Shown: positions 35,675 through 45,037 of the stretch, piece by piece | Numbering within the stretch: the stretch's first letter is position 1 | Layout: each line of letters opens with the position of its first letter | Source of the DNA: Frateuria flava | GTDB taxonomy: Bacteria; Pseudomonadota; Gammaproteobacteria; Xanthomonadales; Rhodanobacteraceae | Assembly (NCBI RefSeq): GCF_017837635.1 | Contig: NZ_JAGJRS010000022.1 | Coordinates: 155,744 to 219,743 of the forward strand | DNA: 64,000 nt | Reading direction: 5' to 3' | The notes under the pieces: generated by a model | The model's input: the letters and a program-made list of their open reading frames with translations, nothing else | Told to the model about the DNA's origin: nothing | The model's database searches: none | Translations under genes and position numbers: made by a program

Positions 35675-36037
35675 GTGGACGATCGGGTCGGCCATCTGAA
35701 GAAATTCCAGAAGGAGCTCTCCGCCGGCACGGTTTCGCTGGTGCTGCTGGCGGTGCTGGAGCAATCGAGGCAGCCGCTGTATGGCTACCAGATCGCCAAG
35801 CGGCTGGAGGAACTGGGCGAGGGCGTGCTGGCCGGCAAGCAGAGCGCGCTGTACCCGGTGCTGCGCAACCTGGAGGCGGCCGGGCTGCTGGCCAGCGAGG
35901 TCGAGCCTTCAGTGAGCGGGCCGCCGCGCCGCTATTACCGCGTTACCCCAGCGGGGCGGGAGGTGCTGCGCGAATGGGTCGCGGCCTGGAACGCCACGCG
36001 TGATTCCGTCGACAAGGTCCTTCAAGGAGAGGTGTGA
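35675..36037 (+). CDS. PadR-family transcriptional regulator
   Basis: 120 residues from GTG 35675; no ATG is available before the domain. Winged helix: GTVSLVLLAVLEQSRQPLYG, QSALYPVLRNLEAAGLLASE, RRYYRVTPAGREVLREWVAAW. Its stop overlaps the ATG of the HAAS-domain membrane protein (TGATG). This PadR-HAAS pairing is common: the regulator controls a membrane protein of unknown function encoded next to it. Confidence 0.9.
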   Translation: MDDRVGHLKKFQKELSAGTVSLVLLAVLEQSRQPLYGYQIAKRLEELGEGVLAGKQSALYPVLRNLEAAGLLASEVEPSVSGPPRRYYRVTPAGREVLREWVAAWNATRDSVDKVLQGEV

Positions 36038-36951
36038 TGAACGCACCGCGCACGATCAACGAATACCTCGACCAGCTGCGCGCCGCGCTGCGCGGCGCCG
36101 ACCCGGCACTGGTGCAGGACGCGCTCTACGACGCGGAGGAGCACCTGCGCGCCGAGCTCGCCGAGCAGCCGGCGCGCAGCGAGGCAGACATGCTGGCCCA
36201 CGTCGTGGGCAGCTACGGCGCACCGGAGGAGGTGGCCGAGCTGTACCGCGACCAGGAGATCCGGATCCAGCGCGCGCTGCGCCCGCCGCCGCCGCCGAAG
36301 CGCCGCTCGCTGGCCGGTCGCTTCTTCGGCGTGGCAGCCGACCCGCGTACCTACGGCGCGCTGTTCTACATGGTGCTGGCGCTGGCCACGGGCATCTTCT
36401 ACTTCACCTGGGCGGTCACCGGGGTGTCGCTGTCGGCGGGCCTGTCGGTACTGATCGTCGGTTTGCCGTTCATCGTGCTGTTCTTCGGCTCGGTACGGGT
36501 GCTCTCGCTGGTCGAGGGGCGCATCGTCGAAGCCATGCTGGGCGCCCGCATGCCGCGGCGCCCGCCGTATCCGACGCGTGAGCTGACGCTGATGAAACGC
36601 ATCGGTGCGATGTTCACCGATGCGCGTACCTGGACCACGCTGCTCTACATGCTGCTGATGCTCCCGCTCGGCATCGTCTACTTCACGATCGCGGTGACGC
36701 TGGTGTCGGTGTCGGTAGGCTTCATCGGTGCGCCGGTGGCCTGGATCGTCAACCGGGGCGACCTGTCGCGGTTGTTCGTCGACCACCGGGTGGTCATCGA
36801 CTGGGGCTGGGGCGAGCACGTGCCGGGCTGGATCGACGCCATCGGGCTGTGCGTCCTCGGCGTGATGCTGTTGTTCGCCACGCTGCACCTCGTGCGCGGG
36901 CTGGGTCGCATGCACGGACAGGTTGCGCGACACCTGCTGGTGCGCGGCTGA
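36037..36951 (+). CDS. HAAS/DUF1700-type membrane protein
   Basis: 304 residues. N-terminal HAAS signalling domain about 1-90 (MNAPRTINEYLDQLRAALRG, EEHLRAELAEQPARSEADML), a proline run, then a sensor-type membrane region with two similar pairs of helices (YGALFYMVLALATGIFYFTW and WTTLLYMLLMLPLGIVYFTI), suggesting internal duplication, and a final helix (LCVLGVMLLFATLHLVRG). AAGGAGAGG precedes ATG 36037. Function unknown; expected to be controlled by the upstream PadR protein. Confidence 0.85.
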   Translation: MNAPRTINEYLDQLRAALRGADPALVQDALYDAEEHLRAELAEQPARSEADMLAHVVGSYGAPEEVAELYRDQEIRIQRALRPPPPPKRRSLAGRFFGVAADPRTYGALFYMVLALATGIFYFTWAVTGVSLSAGLSVLIVGLPFIVLFFGSVRVLSLVEGRIVEAMLGARMPRRPPYPTRELTLMKRIGAMFTDARTWTTLLYMLLMLPLGIVYFTIAVTLVSVSVGFIGAPVAWIVNRGDLSRLFVDHRVVIDWGWGEHVPGWIDAIGLCVLGVMLLFATLHLVRGLGRMHGQVARHLLVRG

Positions 36952-36960
36952 GCGAACCCT

Positions 36961-37031
36961 GTAGGAGCCCGCTTGCGGGCGATGCTATCCCGCGGGTTTA
37001 GGCAGAGCATCGCCCGCAAGCGGGCTCCTAC
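36961..37031. repeat. REP-like inverted pair, 71 bp
   Basis: GTAGGAGCCCGCTTGCGGGC (start) and GCCCGCAAGCGGGCTCCTAC (end) are exact complements; GATGCT and AGCATC extend the stem to 26 bp. Lies between convergent genes. Confidence 0.8.
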
Positions 37032-37086
37032 GGTCAACGGGTCGCAATCCGCACCGCACATGGGCGAACGACCCTACGCATCCGAA

Positions 37087-37380
37087 CTAGAAATCCTCGC
37101 CGTCGACGATCTCCAGGCCGGCATCCAGCCGCCGCGCCTCGGCTTCGGCGACCACCCGCACGGCGTCGGCGTGCATGTCGTCCGGGGCGTCGACCTCGAC
37201 CATGAAGACCCGGCCCTCGCTGTCGTCCACGAGGTTGGCCGAGCTGGAATCGTCGCGTACGCCCAGCATGAAGTCCTCGATCTCCTCGACGTGCTCGATA
37301 CCGTCGATGCCATGCAGCATGGTGATGATCGAATCGGCGGCATCGCGGTTGCCGATCAGGCGCAGGCGAATCATGGACAT
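37087..37380 (-). CDS. Conserved-looking small protein, unknown
   Basis: 97 residues starting MSMIRLRLIGNRDAADSIIT. Acidic (many Asp/Glu), with a beta-alpha pattern: IRLRLIG, then a helix, GIEHVEEIEDF, VFMVEVDAPDDMHADAVRVV. This layout resembles a ferredoxin-like/ACT-type fold, but no family is certain. No cysteines, signal peptide or membrane segment. A second ATG two codons later is equally possible. Confidence 0.65.
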   Translation of the reverse strand: MSMIRLRLIGNRDAADSIITMLHGIDGIEHVEEIEDFMLGVRDDSSSANLVDDSEGRVFMVEVDAPDDMHADAVRVVAEAEARRLDAGLEIVDGEDF

Positions 37381-37485
37381 GGCGCGGGCTCCAGGCGGGG
37401 CGGTTGCAAAAATGCTGGAGTGCCCCATGTATGCGTCGGGTGATTGCCAGGCCGTACCATGGGCTTTTCCCGCAACCGCCCGCCC

Positions 37486-38094
37486 ATGTCCAAGACCTAC
37501 GACCGCGCCTATTTCGACAAGTGGTATCGCGACCCGCGCCATGCCGTCGCCTCCGCTGCCGAGCTGAAGCGCAAGGTGGCGCTGGCGGTCGCGCAGGCCG
37601 AGTACTACCTGGGCCGACCGCTGCGCAACGTGCTGGACGTCGGCTGTGGTGAAGCGCCCTGGCGCGCGCCGCTGCGCGCCCTGCGGCCCGGCGTGGCGTA
37701 TCGCGGACTGGATGCGAGCGCCTACGTGGTGGCCCGCTACGGGCGCAGCCGCAACGTCGGGCTGGCGCGCTTCGGCCAGCTCGAGCATCTGCGCTTCGAA
37801 GCGCGTTTCGACCTGATCGTGTGCACCGACGTGCTGCATTACCTGCGGCCGGCGGAAATCCGCGCGGGCCTCGCCGGCATCGGCGAGATGCTCGAGGGCG
37901 TGGCATTCCTGGAGGTGTTCACCAGCCGCGACGACGTAGTGGGTGACCGCGAAGGGTTTATCTCGCGGCCGCCCGCTTGGTACCTTCGGCAGTTTGCGCA
38001 GGTGGGACTGCTCCCCTGCGGGTCACATTGCTATCTGGGGCCACGTCTGGAGCGCCACGTGGCGGCGCTGGAACGGGCGCAGATGGCGGGCTAG
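37486..38094 (+). CDS. Class I SAM-dependent methyltransferase
   Basis: 202 residues from ATG 37486 (MSKTYDRAYFDKWYRDP); an in-frame ATG at 37459 is possible. SAM motif I RNVLDVGCGEAPWRAPLRAL, acidic motif II YRGLDASAYVV, motif post II FDLIVCTDVLHYL. The substrate is unknown. Downstream by 85 bp of it begins a hybrid kinase on the same strand, without visible coupling. Confidence 0.85.
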   Translation: MSKTYDRAYFDKWYRDPRHAVASAAELKRKVALAVAQAEYYLGRPLRNVLDVGCGEAPWRAPLRALRPGVAYRGLDASAYVVARYGRSRNVGLARFGQLEHLRFEARFDLIVCTDVLHYLRPAEIRAGLAGIGEMLEGVAFLEVFTSRDDVVGDREGFISRPPAWYLRQFAQVGLLPCGSHCYLGPRLERHVAALERAQMAG

Positions 38095-38179
38095 GCATTT
38101 CACAGCGAGGATGAGGGCAGACCTCATAATCCGCAGTCTGCCTACGGCAATGGCAGATCGTTTGGGCAGAGAGGCAAGC

Positions 38180-40114
38180 ATGTCGACAGGTGAGGAAAAC
38201 TACAGCCGGATGGTGCAGGCGCTGGACGCGCTCGCCATGGTTTTCCTCGATCCGCAGGGGCGCATCGCCAGCTGGAACGCGGGGGGCGAACGCATCTTCG
38301 GTTACACCGCTGGCGAGATCGTGGGACAGCCGTTCGCCGCACTCCATACCCCAGAAGGCCGATCCGCCAGGCTGCCCGAACACGCGCTCAAGGCGGCCAG
38401 GGACGAGGGGCGCGACGAGGAGACCGGCTGGCGCCTGGGCAAATACGACCAGCGGCTGTGGATGCGATCCATCCTCGAAGCCGTGCGCGACAAGGCGGGC
38501 CAACTGGAAGGTTACGTTTTCCTGGCCCGCGACCTTCCCTGGCCGCACCAGGCGGATGAGATGCTCGGCAGCAACGAGCAGCAGTTCAGCCTGCTCGTGC
38601 AGGGCGTGCGCGACTACGCGATCTACCTGCTCGATCCCGAAGGCCACGTGGCCAGCTGGAATGCCGGCGCCGAGCGCATCAAGGGCTATCGCGCCGACGA
38701 GGTCCTGGGCAAGCACTTCAGCCACTTCTACGCCGACGAGGACGCCAGCGCCGGCAAGCCGTCGCGCAACCTCGCCGTCGCTCGCACCCAGGGTGTCTAC
38801 GAAGGCGAGGGCTGGCGCAAGCGCAAGGACGGCACCCTGTTCTTCGCGCACGTGGTGATCGACCGCCTGACCGATGCCGATGGCCGCGTCGTGGGCTTCG
38901 CCAAGATCACCCGCGACGTGACCGAGAAGAAGCGTGCCGAGGAAGAGCTGGCAGCCGCGCGCGAAGCGCTCTTCCAGGCGCAGAAATCCGAATCCATCGG
39001 CCACCTGACCGGCGGCGTGGCGCACGACTTCAACAACCTGTTGATGGCCGTGATGGGCAACCTGGAGTTGTTGCGCAAGTGGCTGCCTTCGGCCCCGCGC
39101 GCCCAGTTGTTGCTGGACAACGCCATGGCCGGCGCGCAGCGCGGCGCGGCCTTGACCCAGCGCATGCTTGCCTTCGCGCGACGCCAGGAATTGCACCCGC
39201 GTCCGGTCGACGTGCCGCTGCTGGTGCACGGCATGGCCGAACTGATCCGCCGTTCGCTGGGTCCGGAGATCCGCATCGGCACCAGCTTCCCGCTGCAGCT
39301 TCCGCGGGTGCTGATCGATCCGAACCAGCTGGAGCTGGCGCTGCTCAATCTTGCCGTCAACGGCCGCGATGCCATGCCGCAGGGCGGCCGGCTGGAGATC
39401 GGTGCGAGCAGCGAGCACGTGGGCGAGGGCCACTCGACCGCGCTCCCGTCTGGCGAGTACGTCTGCCTGTGGGTCGCCGACGAAGGCCACGGCATGGACG
39501 AGGCCACCGTCATGCGCGCCACCGAACCGTTCTTCACGACCAAGGGCGTGGGCAAGGGCACTGGCCTGGGCCTGTCGATGGCCTTTGGCCTGGCCGAGCA
39601 ATCGGGCGGGCGCCTGCTGCTGCAGAGCCAGCCGGGCAGGGGCACCACGGTCGAAATCTGGTTGCCGGTCGCTACGGCCCAGGCCGCCCCCTCTGCGGTC
39701 GCGGTCGGTGACGCCGATGCGCCGCTGCACGCCGCCGACCCGCTGACGCTGCTGATCGTGGACGACGACGACCTGGTACTTCTGAGCACCATGGCCATGG
39801 CCGAGGATCTCGGGCATGTCGTACACGCCGTGCGCTCGGCCGAGGAGGCGCTGGCGTACCTCGACGCCGGCGGCGAGGTCGACCTGGTCATCACCGACCA
39901 GGCCATGCCCGGCATGACCGGCATCCGGCTGGCCGGGCTATTGCGTGAGCGCGCGCCGGGCCTGCCGATCGTGCTGGCGTCCGGCTATGCCGATCTGCCG
40001 GGTGCGCCGCTTCCAGGCCTGGTGCGATTGAGCAAGCCTTTCACCCGGCGCGAACTGCATCGGGCCATCGGCGATGCCGCCGGCCAGCTGGGCATCAAGG
40101 AAGAGGCCGGCTGA
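38180..40114 (+). CDS. Hybrid histidine kinase with two PAS domains and C-terminal receiver
   Basis: 644 residues, soluble. PAS 1 about 8-118 (MVFLDPQGRIASWNAGGERI), PAS 2 about 132-255 (YLLDPEGHVASWNAGAERIK to FAKITRDVTEKKRAEEEL), His282 in [21 protein letters not shown]-box NLAVNGRDAMPQGG, G-boxes ADEGHGMDE and [15 protein letters not shown], receiver about 525-635 (LLIVDDDDLVLLSTM, LVITDQAMPGMTG, VLASGYAD, LSKPFTR). GAGAGGC precedes ATG 38180. PAS 2 has the same FAKITRDVTE signature as bacteriophytochrome-associated kinases; no chromophore domain is present. Confidence 0.92.
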   Translation: MSTGEENYSRMVQALDALAMVFLDPQGRIASWNAGGERIFGYTAGEIVGQPFAALHTPEGRSARLPEHALKAARDEGRDEETGWRLGKYDQRLWMRSILEAVRDKAGQLEGYVFLARDLPWPHQADEMLGSNEQQFSLLVQGVRDYAIYLLDPEGHVASWNAGAERIKGYRADEVLGKHFSHFYADEDASAGKPSRNLAVARTQGVYEGEGWRKRKDGTLFFAHVVIDRLTDADGRVVGFAKITRDVTEKKRAEEELAAAREALFQAQKSESIGHLTGGVAHDFNNLLMAVMGNLELLRKWLPSAPRAQLLLDNAMAGAQRGAALTQRMLAFARRQELHPRPVDVPLLVHGMAELIRRSLGPEIRIGTSFPLQLPRVLIDPNQLELALLNLAVNGRDAMPQGGRLEIGASSEHVGEGHSTALPSGEYVCLWVADEGHGMDEATVMRATEPFFTTKGVGKGTGLGLSMAFGLAEQSGGRLLLQSQPGRGTTVEIWLPVATAQAAPSAVAVGDADAPLHAADPLTLLIVDDDDLVLLSTMAMAEDLGHVVHAVRSAEEALAYLDAGGEVDLVITDQAMPGMTGIRLAGLLRERAPGLPIVLASGYADLPGAPLPGLVRLSKPFTRRELHRAIGDAAGQLGIKEEAG

Positions 40115-40245
40115 GCGGCCGCTTTCCGGCATGACTGCTTTGGTGCGTTGAAGCCCAACTGCGGAAACTGCGTGAGCGGATCTCACGTGGCTGTGTCCTG
40201 CCTGCGCTAAAGTGCCCTGGCTGGCCGTAGGTACGAGGGATTCTC

Positions 40246-43038
40246 ATGCAGCACCGCGCGGGTCCGTTCTCTGCCCAGGCGCGCGCCGAATCGCCGTTTG
40301 GCAGCGAGGCGCGCCGGCTGGAGCTGGCGACGCGCGCCGCCAAGCTGGGCATCTGGGACTGGAACCTGCTCGACAACACCTTCGTCTACTCCCCCCGCGC
40401 CCGCGAGATCTGCGGCCTGCCGCCGGGTGACGAGCCGCTGCGGCTCGAACAACTGCAGGCGTGCACCCATCCTGAGGACCTGCCGCGCACGCACGGCCTG
40501 CTCCTGCGTGCGCTCGATCCGAAGATCCGCGAAAGCGTGCCCTACGAATACCGCGTCGTGCACCCGGACGGCCAGGTTCGCTGGGTCGTGGCCCATGGCG
40601 AGGCGCTGTTCGCGCCGGTCGACGGCCAGGTGCGCGCCGTGCGCTACACCGGCACGTTGCAGGACGTCAGCGAATGGCGACAGCTGCGTGCGGCGCTGGA
40701 AACCAGCGAGGCGCGGCTGCGCCTGGCGATCGAGGCCGGGCGCATGGCCGTATGGGAAGTGGACCTGCGCAACGAAACCATGGTCGGCTCGCCCGAACTC
40801 AACCGGCTGCTCGGTTTTCCCGAGGACGCCACGCCGACGGTGGAACAGGTGCGCGCCGGCTACCCGCCCGGCGAGCGCGAGCGTGTGCACGCCGGCATGG
40901 TCGATGCGCTCGCGCGCGGCGAGCGGTTCGTCGAAATGGAGTTCCGTTACAACTGTCCCGATGGCGAGCAGCGTGCACTGCTGCTGCGTGCGGAGATCCA
41001 CGTCGTCGATGGCCAGCCAGCCACCGCGATGGGCGTGTTGATGGACATCACCGACCGCCGCCGTGCCGAAGACGCGTTGCGCGCCAGCGAGGCGCGGCTG
41101 CAGCTGGCCCAGCGGGTGGGCAAGATCGGCGTGTGGGAATGGGAGCTGCCGTCCGGCGACGCCAGCTGGTCGCGGGAGATGTACGTGTTGTTCGGGCTCG
41201 ACCCGGACGCCGGGATCACTCCCGACGCAGCCTGGCTCGCCACCGTTTTCCCGGAAGACCGCATCGCCGTCGACGAGGCCGTGCGCCGCAGCACCGAGAG
41301 CGGCCAGCCGGTGGACATCGAGTTCCGAATCCGCGCGCACGGCCAGACCCGCTGGATCCTCTCCAAGGGCACGCCGGTGACCGGCTCCGACGGGCGGCGG
41401 CGGATGATCGGGGTCAACCAGGACGTCACCGGCGCGCACCAGCAGCGGACGGCGCTGGAAGACCGCAATCGCGCATTGCAGGAGGAGGCCTTCAAGATCG
41501 GGCGCGAGCGCGAGCGCGTGTTCGAACTCAGCCGCGACCTGTTCGCGGTGGCCGGATTCGACGGCTACTTCAAGGTGATCAACCCGTCCTGGACACGCAT
41601 CCTGGGCTACGACACCGAGACCCTGCTCACGCGGCCGTTCCTGGACTTCATCCACCCGGAAGACCGCGCGGCCGCCAACGCCGTGCTGGCCTGCCTGCGC
41701 CGCGGGCACCAGGCGCCGCCCTTCGAAAACCGCATGCACTGCGAGAATGGCGGTTGGCGCTGGATCGCCTGGACCGCGGTCGCCGAGTACGACCGCATCT
41801 ACGCGGTTGGCCGCGACGTCACCCAGGAAAAACTCGCCGCGCACGAACTGGAGGCGGCCAACCGCCAGCTGCGCAACCAGATCGAAGGTCGCGAGCGGGT
41901 CGAGGCGACGCTGCGCCAGATGCAGCGGCTGGAGGCGGTCGGCCAGCTCACCTCGGGCGTCGCGCACGACTTCAACAACCTGCTGACCATCGTGCTGGGC
42001 AACCTGGACCTGATCGAGATGACCGTCGACGAGCCGAAAGTGCGGCGCCGACTGGAACTGATGCGCCAGGCCGCGTTGCGTGGTGCCACGCTCACCTCGC
42101 AGCTGCTGGCGTTCTCCCGCCGTCAGCGGCTGGAGCCCAAGGTGGTCGACCTCAACGGCACCGTCCAGGGCATGAGCGAGTTGCTCCGCAGCACGATGGG
42201 CGGCAGCGTCGCGGTGGCGGCCCACCTGCAACCGGGATTGTGGAGCGCGCTGGTCGATCCGACCCAGATCGAGCTGGTGATCCTGAATCTGGCGATCAAC
42301 GCGCGCGACGCCATGCCGGTCGGCGGCAGCCTGACGATCGAGACGGCCAACGCCACGCTTGCCGGGGAACCGCGGCAACCAGGTGAGCCGGCCGCGGGCG
42401 ACTACGTGGCCATCTCGGTCACCGACACCGGTACCGGCATGAGCGAGGAAGTGCGGGCGCGCGCGTTCGAGCCTTTCTTCACTACCAAGAGCGTGGGCAA
42501 GGGCTCCGGTCTCGGGCTGGCGCAGGTGCTCGGGTTTGCCGAGCAGTCCGGCGGCGGCGTGCGCATCGAGAGCCGTCCCTGCGCGGGCACCACCGTGCGC
42601 GTCTACCTGCCGCGCGCGCAGGCGGGTGCCGCCATCACGGAGCTTGCGTCCGACCACCACACCCCTGCCGAGCCGTTGGCGCAGCGGCGGGTCGCGCTGC
42701 TGGTGGATGACGATTGCGCCGTCCGCGACGTCACCGCCGCGCGGCTGCGCCAGCTCGGCTTCGACGTGCTGGAGGCCGGATCCGGCGGCGCGGCCCTGGA
42801 TCTGCTCGATCGTTCGCCGCAGGTGGACCTGCTGGTTGCGGACTTCGCCATGCCCGGCATGAACGGTGTCGAGGTGGCCCAGCAGGCGCGCGCACGCCGG
42901 CCGGACCTGCCGGTGCTGTTCGTGACCGGCTACGCGGACCAGACCGCACTGGCCGGCGTCGGCGAGGAGCGCGTGGTGCAGAAGCCGTTCCGCAACGACG
43001 AGCTGGAGCGCAAGGTGCGAGCGGTGCTCGGCGGCTAG
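40246..43038 (+). CDS. Hybrid histidine kinase with four PAS domains and C-terminal receiver
   Basis: 930 residues, soluble. PAS units about 25-140 (AKLGIWDWNLLDNTFVYSPR), 155-275 (AGRMAVWEVDLRNETMVGSP), 280-400 (VGKIGVWEWELPSGDASWSR) and 425-530 (SRDLFAVAGFDGYFKVINPS). The first three share the A/V-x-K-x-G-x-W-x-W/V-D/E-L pattern, indicating tandem duplication. H-box [21 protein letters not shown]-box [15 protein letters not shown]-boxes DTGTGMSEE and GKGSGLGLAQVLGFA; receiver about 810-925 (ALLVDDDCAVRDVTA, LLVADFAMPGMNG, FVTGYADQ, VQKPFRN). It is 131 bp after a related hybrid kinase, same strand; the two kinase cores are close paralogues. Confidence 0.93.
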   Translation: MQHRAGPFSAQARAESPFGSEARRLELATRAAKLGIWDWNLLDNTFVYSPRAREICGLPPGDEPLRLEQLQACTHPEDLPRTHGLLLRALDPKIRESVPYEYRVVHPDGQVRWVVAHGEALFAPVDGQVRAVRYTGTLQDVSEWRQLRAALETSEARLRLAIEAGRMAVWEVDLRNETMVGSPELNRLLGFPEDATPTVEQVRAGYPPGERERVHAGMVDALARGERFVEMEFRYNCPDGEQRALLLRAEIHVVDGQPATAMGVLMDITDRRRAEDALRASEARLQLAQRVGKIGVWEWELPSGDASWSREMYVLFGLDPDAGITPDAAWLATVFPEDRIAVDEAVRRSTESGQPVDIEFRIRAHGQTRWILSKGTPVTGSDGRRRMIGVNQDVTGAHQQRTALEDRNRALQEEAFKIGRERERVFELSRDLFAVAGFDGYFKVINPSWTRILGYDTETLLTRPFLDFIHPEDRAAANAVLACLRRGHQAPPFENRMHCENGGWRWIAWTAVAEYDRIYAVGRDVTQEKLAAHELEAANRQLRNQIEGRERVEATLRQMQRLEAVGQLTSGVAHDFNNLLTIVLGNLDLIEMTVDEPKVRRRLELMRQAALRGATLTSQLLAFSRRQRLEPKVVDLNGTVQGMSELLRSTMGGSVAVAAHLQPGLWSALVDPTQIELVILNLAINARDAMPVGGSLTIETANATLAGEPRQPGEPAAGDYVAISVTDTGTGMSEEVRARAFEPFFTTKSVGKGSGLGLAQVLGFAEQSGGGVRIESRPCAGTTVRVYLPRAQAGAAITELASDHHTPAEPLAQRRVALLVDDDCAVRDVTAARLRQLGFDVLEAGSGGAALDLLDRSPQVDLLVADFAMPGMNGVEVAQQARARRPDLPVLFVTGYADQTALAGVGEERVVQKPFRNDELERKVRAVLGG

Positions 43039-43076
43039 CGGGACTACCGCTCACTTCAGCCCGGCCGCCACGCCCT

Positions 43077-43141
43077 TGTAGGAATCCACTTGTGGGCAAT
43101 GCTCCAGTCGGCACGCAGGAGCATCGCCCACCAGTGGACTG
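43077..43141. repeat. REP-like inverted pair, divergent copy
   Basis: GTAGGAATCCACTTGTGGGC and the inverted GCCCACCAGTGGACTGC with an inner GCTCC/GGAGC match. Between the hybrid kinase and the peptidase gene. Confidence 0.5.
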
Positions 43142-43229
43142 CGGCGAAATGCGGCTGGCCAGGGGCGGTAGGAATCCGCGTCCCGCCTGCCTACCATGCA
43201 AGGGGTGTCCCCTCGCAAAGGTGCTCGCC

Positions 43230-44897
43230 TTGAAACGATCGCTCGCTTACGCCATTGCCGCGGCCCTGCTCGTGCCCGCGCTCGCCAGCCCCGCCTGGGC
43301 CGCCGACCTGCCCACGTTCGATCCGCACCGCCTGTCGCAGGAGGTCAGGACGCTGTCCTCCGAGGCCTTCGAGGGCCGCGGCCCGGCCACGCCGGGCGAG
43401 ACGAAGACGGTCGACTACGTGGTCGCCCAGTTCAAGGCGGCGGGCCTCCAGCCCGGTGGCGCCGTGGTCGACGGCAAGCGCACCTGGACGCAACCGGTGC
43501 CGCTGGGCCGGTTTGAAATCGTCGGCACGCCCAGCTTCTCGCTGACCGAAGACGGCAGGAACATCGCGCTGACCCAGGGCGAGCAGATCGCCGTGCGCGC
43601 ATCGATGGACGGCAGCCGCAAGGTCGACATCAACCACGCGCCACTGGTGTTCGTCGGCTACGGCGTCGACGCACCCGAGCGGAACTGGGACGATTTCAAG
43701 GGCGTCGACCTCAAGGGAAAGATCGGCGTGGTGCTGGTCAACGACCCCGACTTCGAGAGCGGCCGGGGCGATTTCGGCGGCAAGGCAATGACCTACTACG
43801 GCCGCTGGACCTACAAGTACGAGGAAGCCGCCCGCCAGGGCGCGCTGGGCATGCTGGTGGTGCATGAAACCGCGCCGGCCTCCTACGGCTGGGCGACGGT
43901 GAAGAACTCCAACACCAACGTGCAGTTCGACATCGTGCGCGACAAGCCGGCCGCGGAGCACCCGACGCTCGAAGGCTGGATCCAGCACGACCTGGCGGTG
44001 CAGATGTTCAAGGCCGCGGGGTTGGACTTCGCGGCGCTGAAGAAGCGGGCGCAGACGCGCGACTTCAGGCCGGTGACGCTCGACGGCGTGACCTTCTCGG
44101 CGCACTACGACGTCGATGCGAAGGTGATCACCTCGCAGAACATCGTCGGTCGCGTGGAGGGCGCCAGGCGCCCGGACGAGACGGTGATCTACAGCGCCCA
44201 CTGGGACCATCTGGGCGTGGGCGCACCCGATGCCAAGGGCGACCGCATCTACAACGGCGCGGTCGACAACGCCACCGGCACCGCCGCGCTGATCGAGCTG
44301 GGGCGGGCCTTCGCGCACGCACCGCGGCCGCAGCGATCGGTGGTCTTCCTTGCGGTGACCGCGGAGGAGAAGGGCCTGCTGGGCTCGGAGTACTACGCCA
44401 CGCATCCGCTGTATCCGGTCGGCAAGACCGTGGCCGACATCAACACCGATGCACTCGACCCGGGCGGCCCCGCGCGCAACTTCTCCATCTCCGGCAACGC
44501 GAAGCTCGGTCTGCTCGATCGCCTCATTGCCTTGGCCAAAACGTACGGCATGAGCTACGCGCCGGACCCGCATCCGGAAGCGGGCAGCTTCTTCCGTTCG
44601 GACCATTTTTCCTTCGCCAAGCAGGGCGTGCCGGCGATCTCCTTCGAGTCGGGCAACGACCTGGTCAAGGGCGGCAAGGCGGCCGGCGAGGCCGCGGGCA
44701 AGCGCTACAACCGCCAGCACTACCACCAGCCCTCGGACGAATGGCAGGCCAGCTGGACCTTCACCGGCATGGCGCACGACCTGCGGCTGCTCTACCAGCT
44801 GGGCTATGAGCTGGCCGACTCCGACGTCTGGCCGGAATGGTCGAAGGATTCGGAGTTCCGCGCGGTGCGCGAGAAGACGGCCGACCAGCGCAAATAA
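43230..44897 (+). CDS. Exported M28-family zinc aminopeptidase
   Basis: 555 residues from TTG 43230, with AAGGTG seven bases upstream; GTG 43221 is an alternative. Signal peptide LKRSLAYAIAAALLVPALASPAWA. A PA-like insert about 130-290 (VFVGYGVDAPERNWDDFKGV, YKYEEAARQGALGMLVVHE), then the M28 catalytic part: zinc ligands His in YSAHWDHLGVG and Asp in NGAVDNATGTAAL, catalytic Glu-Glu in AVTAEEKGLLGSEYY, Asp in DINTDALDPGGPA, final His in RQHYHQPSDEW. Periplasmic or secreted peptidase; substrate unknown. Confidence 0.93.
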   Translation: MKRSLAYAIAAALLVPALASPAWAADLPTFDPHRLSQEVRTLSSEAFEGRGPATPGETKTVDYVVAQFKAAGLQPGGAVVDGKRTWTQPVPLGRFEIVGTPSFSLTEDGRNIALTQGEQIAVRASMDGSRKVDINHAPLVFVGYGVDAPERNWDDFKGVDLKGKIGVVLVNDPDFESGRGDFGGKAMTYYGRWTYKYEEAARQGALGMLVVHETAPASYGWATVKNSNTNVQFDIVRDKPAAEHPTLEGWIQHDLAVQMFKAAGLDFAALKKRAQTRDFRPVTLDGVTFSAHYDVDAKVITSQNIVGRVEGARRPDETVIYSAHWDHLGVGAPDAKGDRIYNGAVDNATGTAALIELGRAFAHAPRPQRSVVFLAVTAEEKGLLGSEYYATHPLYPVGKTVADINTDALDPGGPARNFSISGNAKLGLLDRLIALAKTYGMSYAPDPHPEAGSFFRSDHFSFAKQGVPAISFESGNDLVKGGKAAGEAAGKRYNRQHYHQPSDEWQASWTFTGMAHDLRLLYQLGYELADSDVWPEWSKDSEFRAVREKTADQRK

Positions 44898-44961
44898 CGC
44901 TGGCGGGAGCGCGACATCCGCCTGTCCCCTTCGCGGCTAAGGATCATTCCCTGAAGCCGCA

Positions 44962-45020
44962 CACGCGGTCCTTCCCCCGTCCCACGGGGGAAGGTGCCCG
45001 AAGGGCGGATGGGGGCAGCC
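44962..45020. repeat. Intergenic repeat related to the 'CACCTTCCCC' family
   Basis: GTCCTTCCCCCGTCCCACGG, then GGGGAAGGTGCCCGAAGGGC and GGATGGGGGC; an inverted, degenerate copy of the unit at 10344-10391. Lies between convergent genes. Confidence 0.45.
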
Positions 45021-45037
45021 TCGCCCCAGCCCACACG

